Positions 16,236-24,414 of a stretch of DNA of 64,000 bases are shown in pieces. The notes beneath the pieces are model-generated. The model was not told where the DNA came from. It ran no database searches and saw nothing but the letters and a program-made list of their open reading frames with translations. Numbering within the stretch: position 1 is the stretch's first letter; each line of letters begins with the position of its first letter. The position numbers and the translations under genes are program-made. This stretch comes from Candidatus Gastranaerophilales bacterium (GTDB taxonomy: Bacteria > Cyanobacteriota > Vampirovibrionia > Gastranaerophilales > Gastranaerophilaceae): the NCBI GenBank assembly GCA_944326455.1, contig CALVEA010000003.1, positions 1 through 64,000 on the forward strand, in the 5' to 3' direction.

Positions 16236-16379
16236 ATGTTCAGTAAAGAATTTATGCGCTATTTAAGCGAAAAAGACGAAAGAAATGAAGATAAAACAGA
16301 AATAAGGGAATCAAGCACCGTTACCAAACCTCTGCTTTACATTATTTTAAAATATAAGACGGCTCCAAAAGGAGTATGA
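16236..16379 (+). CDS. Small protein of 47 residues, unknown
   Basis: An ATG at 16236 with a good AAAGGGA Shine-Dalgarno 6-7 bases upstream opens 47 codons ending in TGA. The product starts MFSKEFMRYLSEKDE, is charged in its first half (many Glu, Lys, Asp, Arg) and has a short hydrophobic segment KPLLYIILKY near the end. No signal peptide and no family that I recognise. It lies in the divergent gap between the response regulator and the secreted protein at 16433. Only the ribosome site and the charged, gene-like composition support it. Confidence 0.5.
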   Translation: MFSKEFMRYLSEKDERNEDKTEIRESSTVTKPLLYIILKYKTAPKGV

Positions 16380-16420
16380 AATACTTTGTTTAACTTATTT
16401 TTGTTTTGGCAATTTTAATG

Positions 16421-16426
16421 TATAAT
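16421..16426 (+). promoter_or_regulatory. -10 box six bases before an ATG (leaderless start)
   Basis: A perfect TATAAT is followed by six bases and then the ATG at 16433. No Shine-Dalgarno lies before that ATG, so the mRNA probably begins at the start codon. Confidence 0.6.
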
Positions 16427-16432
16427 TTTTTT

Positions 16433-17317
16433 ATGAAAAAATTTATACTATTGCTATCATTAATATTACTCGGGACTTCCTCTTCATTTGCTTGGGAGAT
16501 GCCTTCTGTTTTCAATTTACAGGTTTTCAAAAATAACGAAGCACGCGAGGTAAAAAAGCTTCTTGAATCTCAAGTTAAATATGCTAACAAAACCGACTTT
16601 AACAAATTCATTTCAACATACGATAAGAAATATGTAAATGCAGACGGATTCAATCTGGATTCATACGCAAACCTGGTAAAAGAGACCTGGGGAACTTTTG
16701 ATAAAATAGAGTATGACATTGATATAAAAAATGTAGCAGTATGTGACGGAAAAGCGATTGCAGAGCTTACAGAGACCTCTTATGCGGAAATACCCGTGAA
16801 CGAAAACTTAAACGGCGAATTAAAAAGCATTGCCAACAGCGTGTATTATCTGCAAAAAACAAATGATGGCTGGAAAGTAGTTTCTGATTCTGTTTTAGAC
16901 GAAACAACAACAATGTTGTACGGCGAAGCCAAGAATCTTGATATAAAATTAACAGTTCCGAAGCAAATCCTTGCAGATACGGAATATACAGCCTCGCTGG
17001 AATTCACGCCTCCGGCTGAAACAATAGCCATTGCATCTATCACTAGCGAGAAAGTTGAATATCCGCAAAAGCAGGTGAAAGAAGTTTTCAGAAAAATGCC
17101 GGAGGATAATATTTTGGAAAGAATTTTCCGTGCAAATACAGACAATGTAAATGAATATATTATTGCATCCATCGGACTGACTAAAGCAGATATTCAGGAT
17201 ATGAATATAAAGCTGAGCTTAACGGGATTTGGATACACAATAAAAAGAGTTAATATTATTCCGCAAAACAAATATATAACAATAAAAGAAGAGACAAAAG
17301 ATGCAGAAAGCAAGTAA
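16433..17317 (+). CDS. Secreted or periplasmic protein of unknown function
   Basis: The 294-residue product has a clear signal peptide (MKKFILLLSLILLGTSSSFA). Behind it, residues of about 25-150 (LLESQVKYANKTDFNKFISTYDKKYVN, then GKAIAELTETSYAEI and YYLQKTNDGWKVVSD) look like an NTF2/SnoaL-type alpha-beta fold, followed by a beta-rich C-terminal half (FTPPAETIAIASITSE). I choose the ATG at 16433 over one nine codons earlier because it starts the signal peptide and sits exactly 6 bases after a TATAAT box. The end overlaps lspA by 17 bases, so it leads an operon with lspA and the pseudouridine synthase. Confidence 0.75.
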   Translation: MKKFILLLSLILLGTSSSFAWEMPSVFNLQVFKNNEAREVKKLLESQVKYANKTDFNKFISTYDKKYVNADGFNLDSYANLVKETWGTFDKIEYDIDIKNVAVCDGKAIAELTETSYAEIPVNENLNGELKSIANSVYYLQKTNDGWKVVSDSVLDETTTMLYGEAKNLDIKLTVPKQILADTEYTASLEFTPPAETIAIASITSEKVEYPQKQVKEVFRKMPEDNILERIFRANTDNVNEYIIASIGLTKADIQDMNIKLSLTGFGYTIKRVNIIPQNKYITIKEETKDAESK

Positions 17318-17771
17318 AATCACATATTTGTTAATTACAACTGTTTTCTTTATCATTTTTGATATATTCTTTTCCGGTTTGATAATTAATTCAGTAAGGT
17401 TTACTATGCCTGAAAACCCTTTGTTAGATTTAATTTATGTACAAAACACGGGGGCTGCTTTCAGCATACTGGAAAACTCTAAGCTTTTTCTTATAGGTTT
17501 TTCTATTTTTGCAATAGCCGGAATTTTATCTTACTGTATTATTAATATCAAAAGGTACTCTGTTTTTACTTTGTATTGGATTTCTATGCTGCTTGCGGGT
17601 ATATTCTGCAACTTGTATGAACGAATAGCTTTTGGTTATGTAAGAGACTTTTTCAAGCTCAATTTTGTAAACTTTCCGGTATTTAATATTTCGGATATTT
17701 TTATAAATATTAGTGTTTTTGCTATAGTTGTAATTATTATCAAGAACAATTACATCACAAAAAGACAATGA
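17301..17771 (+). CDS. lspA: Lipoprotein signal peptidase (prolipoprotein signal peptidase II)
   Basis: The 156-residue inner-membrane aspartyl protease has four membrane segments and removes signal peptides from lipidated prolipoproteins. Conserved parts are YVQNTGAAFSIL near residue 46, then NLYERIAFGYVRDFF and FPVFNISDIFINIS, which supply the two catalytic aspartates (in VRD and ISD). One oddity is NLYERI where most members have NxxDR, a conservative D-to-E change. It overlaps the gene before (17 bases) and after (4 bases, ATGA), so translation is coupled. Confidence 0.93.
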   Translation: MQKASKITYLLITTVFFIIFDIFFSGLIINSVRFTMPENPLLDLIYVQNTGAAFSILENSKLFLIGFSIFAIAGILSYCIINIKRYSVFTLYWISMLLAGIFCNLYERIAFGYVRDFFKLNFVNFPVFNISDIFINISVFAIVVIIIKNNYITKRQ

Positions 17772-18670
17772 AGCTGATTATAGACGAATTTTCTGAAAGC
17801 ACAAGAATAGATTCCTATTTGGCAGAGATAATGCCGGATTTTTCTCGCTCAAAGATACAAACACTTATTAAAAGCGGAAAGATTCTTGTTAATACTCTGC
17901 AAAAAAAGCCTTCTTATGAACTTAAAGCAGGGGATATAATTACGGGCGAATTAGAAAATGACATCATAAAAATTGAGCCGGAAAACATTCCGCTTGAAAT
18001 AGTCTGGGAAGATGAAAATATGGCTGTTGTGAACAAACCCTCCGGAATGCTTACTCATCCTACAACTCTTGAAACAAGCAAAACTCTTGTTAATGCTCTT
18101 TTATACAAATATGGTGAAAATCTTTCCGATATAAACGGCGAATTCAGGCGCGGAATAGTTCACAGGTTGGACAGAAACACTTCCGGCTTAATTATGACAG
18201 CAAAAAACAATAAAACACATGAATACCTGGCAGAACAGATTAAGGAAAGAAGATTTTCAAAAAAATATATTGCAGTTACAAAAGGGGTTATTGAACAGGA
18301 TGAATTTATTATTAATTCTCCGATAGGACGGAACCCTAAGCAGCCGCATAAAATGGAAGTGAATAAAGACGGAAAAGAAAGTATTACAGGTGTAAAAGTT
18401 TTAGAGAGATTTAAGGATGCATCATTGGTTGAACTTGATTTAATAACGGGGAGGACTCATCAAATAAGAGTACATTTATCCTCAATAGGGCATCCTGTTT
18501 ATAACGACACACTTTATGGCTTTGGGAAAATGAAAATTAAAACCGAAGAACAGGTACTGGAGGCATATAAACTTGAATTTACCAAACCATTCAGTGATGA
18601 GGTAATAAAGCTTGAGATTCCGCCTGATGAAAAATTTGAAAAAGTACTAAGAGCGCTCAGAGGGGAGTAA
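17768..18670 (+). CDS. RluA/RluD-family pseudouridine synthase
   Basis: The 300-residue enzyme has an N-terminal S4 RNA-binding domain (residues 1-65: RIDSYLAEIMPDFSRSKIQTLIKSGKI) and a catalytic domain with HRLDRNTSGLIM, whose Asp is the nucleophile. The RTHQIRVHLSSIGHPVYND block is the other family signature. It isomerises uridines in 23S rRNA; RluD-like specificity is likely from the S4 domain but not certain. Its ATG overlaps the lspA stop. The lspA-rluD order is common in bacteria. Confidence 0.94.
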   Translation: MKLIIDEFSESTRIDSYLAEIMPDFSRSKIQTLIKSGKILVNTLQKKPSYELKAGDIITGELENDIIKIEPENIPLEIVWEDENMAVVNKPSGMLTHPTTLETSKTLVNALLYKYGENLSDINGEFRRGIVHRLDRNTSGLIMTAKNNKTHEYLAEQIKERRFSKKYIAVTKGVIEQDEFIINSPIGRNPKQPHKMEVNKDGKESITGVKVLERFKDASLVELDLITGRTHQIRVHLSSIGHPVYNDTLYGFGKMKIKTEEQVLEAYKLEFTKPFSDEVIKLEIPPDEKFEKVLRALRGE

Positions 18671-18685
18671 ACTTTTTAAGAAGGC

Positions 18686-19180
18686 TTATTCACCCTTAAT
18701 CACGCTGTCTCCTGCGATTTTTTCTCCTTCAATTAAATATCGGGCGTATTCTGTTTTCATCAAATGGTTATCAATCAAAGAATACGATTCCAGAGTTAGG
18801 CTGTTTATTCCGCTGAAAGTATTATCCTTTAGCCTTAATGTAACCGTATCCGTTAACACTTTGTTATTGTCATAGGGAAGTTTTTTAGAAAACACAACCA
18901 GATTACCTTCGACAGTGCTTACGGAAATTTCCGCATTCGCACCGCTGAACGGATTATCAAGAGTAATTTTATCTCCAACTCGTGAAAGATTCCAAAAATC
19001 TATGCTTTGAGGTTTGAAAGTTGCTCTGCTGTTAGTATCATCGAGTTTAGCGTTAACTCTCCAACTGCCGTAAAGGGCTTTTGGCACATCATCTACCGAA
19101 ACACCCGCTTTCAAGACCATATCCTGCGCCATAACAGGAAGGATTAATAATAAAAATAGGATTGATAATATTTTTTTCAT
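18686..19180 (-). CDS. Exported protein of unknown function
   Basis: The 164-residue product has a signal peptide (MKKILSILFLLLILPVMAQ) and a beta-rich mature part. It includes ALYGSWRVNAKLDD, FWNLSRVGDKITLDNPFSG and VTLRLKDNTFSG, reminiscent of lipocalin-like or DUF-type outer-surface proteins; no family is assigned. It is transcribed alone and convergent with the pseudouridine synthase. A TATAAT box lies exactly 6 bases before its ATG, and a 32-bp palindrome lies just upstream of that promoter, suggesting regulated, leaderless expression. Confidence 0.72.
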   Translation of the reverse strand: MKKILSILFLLLILPVMAQDMVLKAGVSVDDVPKALYGSWRVNAKLDDTNSRATFKPQSIDFWNLSRVGDKITLDNPFSGANAEISVSTVEGNLVVFSKKLPYDNNKVLTDTVTLRLKDNTFSGINSLTLESYSLIDNHLMKTEYARYLIEGEKIAGDSVIKGE

Positions 19181-19186
19181 AATTTA

Positions 19187-19192
19187 ATTATA
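19187..19192 (-). promoter_or_regulatory. -10 box six bases before an ATG (leaderless start)
   Basis: The minus strand reads TATAAT-TAAATT-ATG, placing the expected transcription start at the start codon at 19180. There is no Shine-Dalgarno and no clear -35 box. Confidence 0.65.
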
Positions 19193-19218
19193 CCTATTTT
19201 TTAACAAATGTCATTAGA

Positions 19219-19250
19219 TTTATTGTTAAGCAGACCTGCTCAACAATAAA
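19219..19250. promoter_or_regulatory. 32-bp palindrome, candidate operator
   Basis: TTTATTGTT-a-AGCAG-ac-CTGCT-c-AACAATAAA is symmetric at 14 of 16 base pairs. No U-tract follows on either strand, so it is unlikely to be a terminator. It lies about 25 bases upstream of the -10 box of the gene at 19180, a usual place for a regulator site. Confidence 0.5.
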
Positions 19251-19286
19251 TTCCGGGCTTGTTTTATATTTAGCCGGTAATGACCC

Positions 19287-19315
19287 AGAAAAGCGGGCGG
19301 TATGAAATACCGCCC
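19287..19315 (-). terminator. Terminator of the LysM gene
   Basis: GGGCGGTAT and ATACCGCCC form a stem with a 3-nt loop. On the minus strand it is followed by GCTTTTCT. It lies 27 bases after the stop of the LysM protein. Confidence 0.75.
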
Positions 19316-19341
19316 GGACTCTTAATAAATTTTGCAGGTTA

Positions 19342-22300
19342 TTAGTATGTAAGATTGTAATTCAACCAACCCGGCTGATGTTCTTCCCAGTTAACATTAT
19401 CAAGTTCCAACAATTGTCCAGGCTGTAGCTTGGTCGGATCTTTGATACCAAGGTCTGCCATAATATCTTCTCGGAAGTCTTTCATATAATCATTCAAGGC
19501 TTCTCTTATCCGCTCAGGCGTCCATTTATCAGGATCGTTTTCGACAGATTTTTTAAGTCTAGGGAATTTATCCAAATTATTGGTTAGGTAATTGATAATA
19601 ATTTTATCTACCGTATCGCCTTTTTGAACAAGGACATGAGAATCACTTACAAACTTTTTGCTTATCATATCTTCTTTCTTAGACATTGTAGCATTAGCGT
19701 AGAGAATCTCTCGTTGGGTATTAGGAATAGCATCTGCATGCTCTATACACCAATCAATAAATTCATTGCCCGGCTGAGTTCCGTTCTTGACAGCATCACT
19801 CTCAATGAATTTGAGAATATGTGCTCCATAATCCGCGTCCATATTAAACGATTTATTATTCAAGAACAATATCAAATCTTCATTACTCAAGTCGAGCTGG
19901 GTAACTACGGCTTTGGCTGCTTTTGCAGCATCGCCTTCTGTGCAGTTTTCCGGGAGGAGTTTTACTATTTGTTGAGCATCAATTCCATCCGGTAGTTTTG
20001 TTTTATCAAAGCTCCAGCTTCCGTCCTCATTAACGGTTATATAGTCTTTAATAAGTGACAGTCTATTTTCATCGCTTATAATACTGTCAAATTTGGCACC
20101 TTTATTATCCGCATAACATCTGGTAAGAAGTTCTCTTATTTCCTGATTATCAGGGAATTTTTCAAGTATTTTGTCATTAGGTATGTCTGAATGGTAGCTG
20201 ACTTTATTTTTAATAAAGTCAATAACTTCTTCTTCACTCATACCATCAATAAATGGTTCATAATGTTGTACTACTATACGAGTTGGTACCCACTTTTCAA
20301 TAGCCGCAGAATATTCTTTTTCACCCATATCTTCAAGCTTGATTGATTTAACTAGGGCTGCCTCCATTCTTCCTGTATTGGTATTTTTAGCTAATTCGTG
20401 CATCTCTTCATAGGTTGGGCGTCTGGATGGTTCAAAAGTATATGTTTTTGTACCGTCTTCCGCTGTTGTGACAGTGAAGTAGGATTCAAGTATCTCGGTT
20501 TTTATTGCATCTTTTTCTTCATCAGTCAAACCTGATTCATTTATTCTGCCGAATATCTCTTTAAGATATCTTGCATTATCAAGGTTTCCTTTGTCTGAGA
20601 GGAAGAGTTCTTTTGCCTTTTCAGCAGCCTTTTTATAAAGATCTGCTTTGTATTCGTCTTTAACATTAAGACTGCTTAATGTCTTCATATCAGAGTTATT
20701 AATAAGAGTTTCAATATCTTCTTTAGAGGCATTCCATGTTTCGGTATTTGCGGCTAAATTTGCAGCTAAGACTTTGTCTGTTGTCGAAGCATATTCTTTA
20801 AATAATGCGGCTTTCTTTTCCGGAGTGTCTGCTGCATTTAATTTTGTTACGAATTCGTCCAGCATCTCCGGAGTTGCTGCACGCACTCCTGTAGGTGAGT
20901 TATATTGAATGTTTCCGTCAGAATCTATAGCAAGATATTTTTCAACAATACCTTTTTCAGTATCTGCTTCAATTTTAAATCCGCCGATTTCTATGACTTC
21001 TTTCAATGTAGATTTTAGTGCATGTTCTGTATCGGAGAGCTTTTCACCGCGGAATTCTTTATCTCTTATAGCTTTAAACATGCCTCTCATAGTCTCAAAT
21101 GAGGTTAAGTCTTTTTCAAAGACAGTTTTATCAAAATCACCTGATTCATCAAGAACAATAGCTTTTACAACAGCCGGCTCAAGCGTTTTCAACATATCGT
21201 TAACCAGAGCTTTGACTTCTTCTGAATTTCTGTCAACAAGAGTTTCGTCTTTTAGCTGTTCTGCTACTTTTACAAGGACATCTTTTGTCGGATACAGTGC
21301 TATTTGAGTTTTTAATTTGTTTAGATTTTCAGTTTTTCTTGCTGCTGCAGCATCTTCTGACTCATCTGCAGGAGCAGCTGCTGGCTGATTATTCTCATAG
21401 GCTTCTTTTATTTCTTTCAAACCTTCAAGAGTCTCTGATGTCAGTACAACACCATTAGATTCTGCGCTGTACATTTCCTTGGTTACGGCAGATTCGCCTT
21501 CACCTTCTGTTTTTGTATATTTTTTAATACCGTTTTCGCCTTCTACATCAGTAACGGTCCAGCCTTCTGTATCAAAATCCTCTTTGACCTTGATTGAGCT
21601 TTCACCAACTGATATCGGGGTTGGAGTTGAAACCTCGCCTTCTTCATCTCCAGGTGCGACCGGCGCCGGAGTTGGAGTACCGGGCGCTTTCCCGACTTTA
21701 AGTTCTGTTCCTATCTTGACTGAGTTAACATCTTTTAGACCGTTAACAAGTGCAATTTCTGTAATTCTATCGTTAATAGCTTTCCAGCCCGGGTTTTCTA
21801 CCCCTTCGGCTTTTAATGCGTCTACTGCAATTTTGTATAAGCTGTCTCCCCTTTCTATTGTTCTTGTCTGGGTAAATTCTTTTGTGAGAGTTTCTTTCTC
21901 GGCAGCGCGTCTTGTTACCGCAACCTGAATTGCTTGGTTAAAAGCTCTTTGCGAACTTTTTCCGTCATCTGAAAGAACTTCTTTCTTTACCTCTTCTTTC
22001 TTCTCTTCCGATTCAGGAACAACTGTTGTTGGAGTTACAGCACCTTTGTCTTGTACTACAACTTTTCCTTCCGGCTGTGTGCCCTGCGGTGTCTCTTCAA
22101 CTGCAGATTCTTTCTCTACAGGCTTCGGGTTCAAAAAGTCCTCAATATTCTTCCCGGATTCCTTGAATTCTTGTACTAAATTTTTAATTTTTTCGGGGGT
22201 AATATTATCACCTAACTTTTGTGAAAGCAATTTGAGCAGCTTTAATTCATCAAACCCATCAACTCTGCCTTTTTCATTACCTTTTTTATCAATTGCATCA

Positions 22301-22416
22301 AAAATAGGACCCAAATCTTTAAGCCTTTTATCTCTTTTGAGCTTTCTGTACCTTTTCCCTTCGTCAACTATAATTTCTTTTTTTTCAGTAAATGTGAATT
22401 TAATTGGATCAGACAT
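19342..22416 (-). CDS. Large LysM-domain protein without signal peptide
   Basis: The product is 1024 residues from the ATG at 22416, chosen because AAGGAG lies just upstream; earlier in-frame codons lack a ribosome site. It has no signal peptide or membrane segment. Near residue 50 is an EF-hand-like loop (DKKGNEKGRVDGFDE), then a Pro/Glu/Val/Lys-rich linker. A LysM module follows near residues 185-245 (RTIERGDSLYKIAVDAL ... VKIGTELKVG). A long acidic helical region of about 600 residues leads to a second LysM-like module at the C-terminus (HVLVQKGDTVDKIIINYL ... LQPGQLLELDN). LysM binds N-acetylglucosamine polymers such as peptidoglycan, so export by another route, or use in the cytosol, must be explained. 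Function unknown. Confidence 0.8.
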   Translation of the reverse strand: MSDPIKFTFTEKKEIIVDEGKRYRKLKRDKRLKDLGPIFDAIDKKGNEKGRVDGFDELKLLKLLSQKLGDNITPEKIKNLVQEFKESGKNIEDFLNPKPVEKESAVEETPQGTQPEGKVVVQDKGAVTPTTVVPESEEKKEEVKKEVLSDDGKSSQRAFNQAIQVAVTRRAAEKETLTKEFTQTRTIERGDSLYKIAVDALKAEGVENPGWKAINDRITEIALVNGLKDVNSVKIGTELKVGKAPGTPTPAPVAPGDEEGEVSTPTPISVGESSIKVKEDFDTEGWTVTDVEGENGIKKYTKTEGEGESAVTKEMYSAESNGVVLTSETLEGLKEIKEAYENNQPAAAPADESEDAAAARKTENLNKLKTQIALYPTKDVLVKVAEQLKDETLVDRNSEEVKALVNDMLKTLEPAVVKAIVLDESGDFDKTVFEKDLTSFETMRGMFKAIRDKEFRGEKLSDTEHALKSTLKEVIEIGGFKIEADTEKGIVEKYLAIDSDGNIQYNSPTGVRAATPEMLDEFVTKLNAADTPEKKAALFKEYASTTDKVLAANLAANTETWNASKEDIETLINNSDMKTLSSLNVKDEYKADLYKKAAEKAKELFLSDKGNLDNARYLKEIFGRINESGLTDEEKDAIKTEILESYFTVTTAEDGTKTYTFEPSRRPTYEEMHELAKNTNTGRMEAALVKSIKLEDMGEKEYSAAIEKWVPTRIVVQHYEPFIDGMSEEEVIDFIKNKVSYHSDIPNDKILEKFPDNQEIRELLTRCYADNKGAKFDSIISDENRLSLIKDYITVNEDGSWSFDKTKLPDGIDAQQIVKLLPENCTEGDAAKAAKAVVTQLDLSNEDLILFLNNKSFNMDADYGAHILKFIESDAVKNGTQPGNEFIDWCIEHADAIPNTQREILYANATMSKKEDMISKKFVSDSHVLVQKGDTVDKIIINYLTNNLDKFPRLKKSVENDPDKWTPERIREALNDYMKDFREDIMADLGIKDPTKLQPGQLLELDNVNWEEHQPGWLNYNLTY

Positions 22417-22587
22417 AATTACACTCCTTATCTTACAACTTTTTTTGTTTATATAATCGGCACTATTTTTTAAAACTTTAATAATATTTAGAAAATCGTT
22501 ACAAAAGTTAATAATTTCATACAAACATACGATAACGATTTTTTATAAAAAAGTTAAAATAAATTGTGTCATATTTGGGACAGTGGG

Positions 22588-23412
22588 ATGGAACACGATT
22601 TAGATTTTTCTTCGTACAACAAAATAAAAAGGGCAACAAACGAAGAGTTGACAGAAATGTGGACTCGTTATTTTGCTGACAGAAACAACAAAGCCCTGAG
22701 AGATGAACTTATTCTCCAGTATATCTATCTTACAAGATATGTTGTAGGCAGGGTTAAGGTCGCTCTTCCGCCAACTTTCTCTTATGAAGATATTTCAAGC
22801 TACGGCGTTGAAGGGTTGATTGATGCCGTTGAAAAATATACTCCAAAAATGGGCGCAAGGTTTGAAACTTATGCGCTTGTCAGAATCAGAGGAAATATTA
22901 TCGACAAAGTTCGTTCTCAAGATTTCCTCCCAAGAAGCGTGAGACGCAAAATAAGAGATGTCAAACAGGCTCAAGAAGAATTGAAAAAACAGTTTGGACG
23001 CTCTGCGACTAATACCGAAATTGCAAATTATTTGGGCGTCGAAAAAGAAAAAGTGGAACAACTCCTCGCTGATGACACTTGTATAACCTCAATTTACGAC
23101 AAAAAAGGCTCTCAAGACGGAGATATCGAGATTATTGACACAATAGAAGATTCACACACTCTCGCTCCTCATGAACAGTTAGAAGAAAAGGATGTAAAAA
23201 AAGAATTAGAAATGGCTTTAAAACGACTACCGGAACGCGAAAGAACAATAATGGTTCTCTATTACCACGAAAATATGACCTTAAAAGAAATCGGCGAGGC
23301 TATTAATGTCTCGGAATCCCGTGTATCGCAGCTTCATGCGCAAGCTATTATGAAACTCAAGAATCTTTTGAGCGAAAACCGCTCCGAAAGATTGAAAAGA
23401 AGCATTATTTAA
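22588..23412 (+). CDS. FliA/WhiG-type alternative sigma factor
   Basis: The 274-residue sigma-70-family protein has region 2 (LPPTFSYEDISSYGVEGLIDAVEKY, then ARFETYALVRIRGNIIDKVRSQD) with the FliA-type LPRSVRRKIRD. Region 3 is LKKQFGRSATNTEIANYLGV, and region 4 is LKRLPERERTIMVLYYHENMTLKEIGEAINVSESRVSQLH. In other bacteria this group drives flagellar or developmental genes; in Cyanobacteria the relative is SigF. No flagellar genes are in this window, so targets are unknown. I use the ATG at 22588; a TTG at 22564 would add 8 residues. A TAAAAT box at 22555-22560 would give a leader of about 20 nt. Confidence 0.92.
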   Translation: MEHDLDFSSYNKIKRATNEELTEMWTRYFADRNNKALRDELILQYIYLTRYVVGRVKVALPPTFSYEDISSYGVEGLIDAVEKYTPKMGARFETYALVRIRGNIIDKVRSQDFLPRSVRRKIRDVKQAQEELKKQFGRSATNTEIANYLGVEKEKVEQLLADDTCITSIYDKKGSQDGDIEIIDTIEDSHTLAPHEQLEEKDVKKELEMALKRLPERERTIMVLYYHENMTLKEIGEAINVSESRVSQLHAQAIMKLKNLLSENRSERLKRSII

Positions 23413-23534
23413 AATTTTTAGCAGCCAAATGCGCCAAACTGATATAACAGGTTTTCCCCGGACTTCCTTCTACTCCGAAAAGAAGAAGAATTTTTCAGTT
23501 ATAGCCGCACCGCTTTACCCCTTAACACTAATCG

Positions 23535-23543
23535 TGCTAATAT
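23535..23543 (+). promoter_or_regulatory. Extended -10 box six bases before an ATG
   Basis: TGC-TAATAT ends at 23543 and the ATG of the glycosyltransferase is at 23550, six bases later. A TTTACC about 18 bases upstream may serve as the -35. No Shine-Dalgarno is present. Confidence 0.55.
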
Positions 23544-23549
23544 TAACTT

Positions 23550-24371
23550 ATGCTTTCAATAATCATTCCTGTCTATAATTCCGAAAAATATCTGGAAGAA
23601 TGTTTGACCGGTGTCATTAACCAGACACTCAAAGACATTGAAATAATCTGCGTTAACGACGGCTCAACGGATAATTCGCTTAAAATTCTTGAAAAATTTG
23701 CAGAGCAAGATTCGCGCATTAGAATCATAAACCAACAGAATCAAGGACAGGGATATGCCAGAAATACCGGTTTGGAAGCTGCGGATGGCGATTATATCGG
23801 CTTTATTGATTCGGATGATTTTATTAGTAATGATTTCTACGAAAAACTATACTCTTACAAAGATGATATTATTTTATCCGTTTGCAGGCAGTATTTAGAA
23901 AACGGAAAACTGAGAAACAAAAATTTCAAAATAAAAGATAAAAACAGTTTGATTATGAAAAACTGTAATATCTATAACAAAATTTACCGCAAAGAGTTTT
24001 TGACAAACAATGATATAAAATTTTACGGTAAAACAAATCCTGCAGAAGATAATTATTTTTCAGTAAAAGCAATACTCAGAGCCGAATCAATCAAAATCAT
24101 TAAAGGCGGAACTTATTTCTACAGAGTGGTTGAAGGCTCCACCATTCACAAAACCTATACAAAAGAAGGTTTTGAGATTCTGAATATTATGAAAGAAATC
24201 AAGTCCTTTAATCCGAGCGCCAAAATACTTGATTTAAAAATCAATCAGGAACTTAACAGTTTTTATAAAAGACTGGATAAAAATTTAAAACCTGAGTTTA
24301 AAATTGAAGCCTTAAAAATGTTTCCAAATGTAAAACTCAAAGAAAAATTTTCCCTTAAATTATTCCGCTGA
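23550..24371 (+). CDS. GT2-family glycosyltransferase
   Basis: The 273-residue enzyme begins MLSIIIPVYNSEKYLEECL and continues with EIICVNDGSTDNSLKIL and GFIDSDDFI, which hold the nucleotide-sugar and metal-binding aspartates of the GT-A fold. No transmembrane helix is visible. It should add a sugar to a lipid carrier, polysaccharide or protein. The acceptor cannot be read from the sequence, and no polysaccharide gene cluster surrounds it. It lies between the sigma factor and valS with its own apparent leaderless promoter. The C-terminal 90 residues are Lys- and Asn-rich and less conserved. Confidence 0.88.
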   Translation: MLSIIIPVYNSEKYLEECLTGVINQTLKDIEIICVNDGSTDNSLKILEKFAEQDSRIRIINQQNQGQGYARNTGLEAADGDYIGFIDSDDFISNDFYEKLYSYKDDIILSVCRQYLENGKLRNKNFKIKDKNSLIMKNCNIYNKIYRKEFLTNNDIKFYGKTNPAEDNYFSVKAILRAESIKIIKGGTYFYRVVEGSTIHKTYTKEGFEILNIMKEIKSFNPSAKILDLKINQELNSFYKRLDKNLKPEFKIEALKMFPNVKLKEKFSLKLFR

Positions 24372-24414
24372 CTTTGTTTGTAGTAAAATTTAATTACTAA
24401 AGAGAGGATAATTT

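Noticed and set aside
20648..22456. Several plus-strand frames of 86-149 residues opposite the LysM gene
   Set aside because: They are shadows of the minus-strand gene: low-complexity Ser/Phe-rich products, no ribosome sites, and the opposite frame has clear domains.
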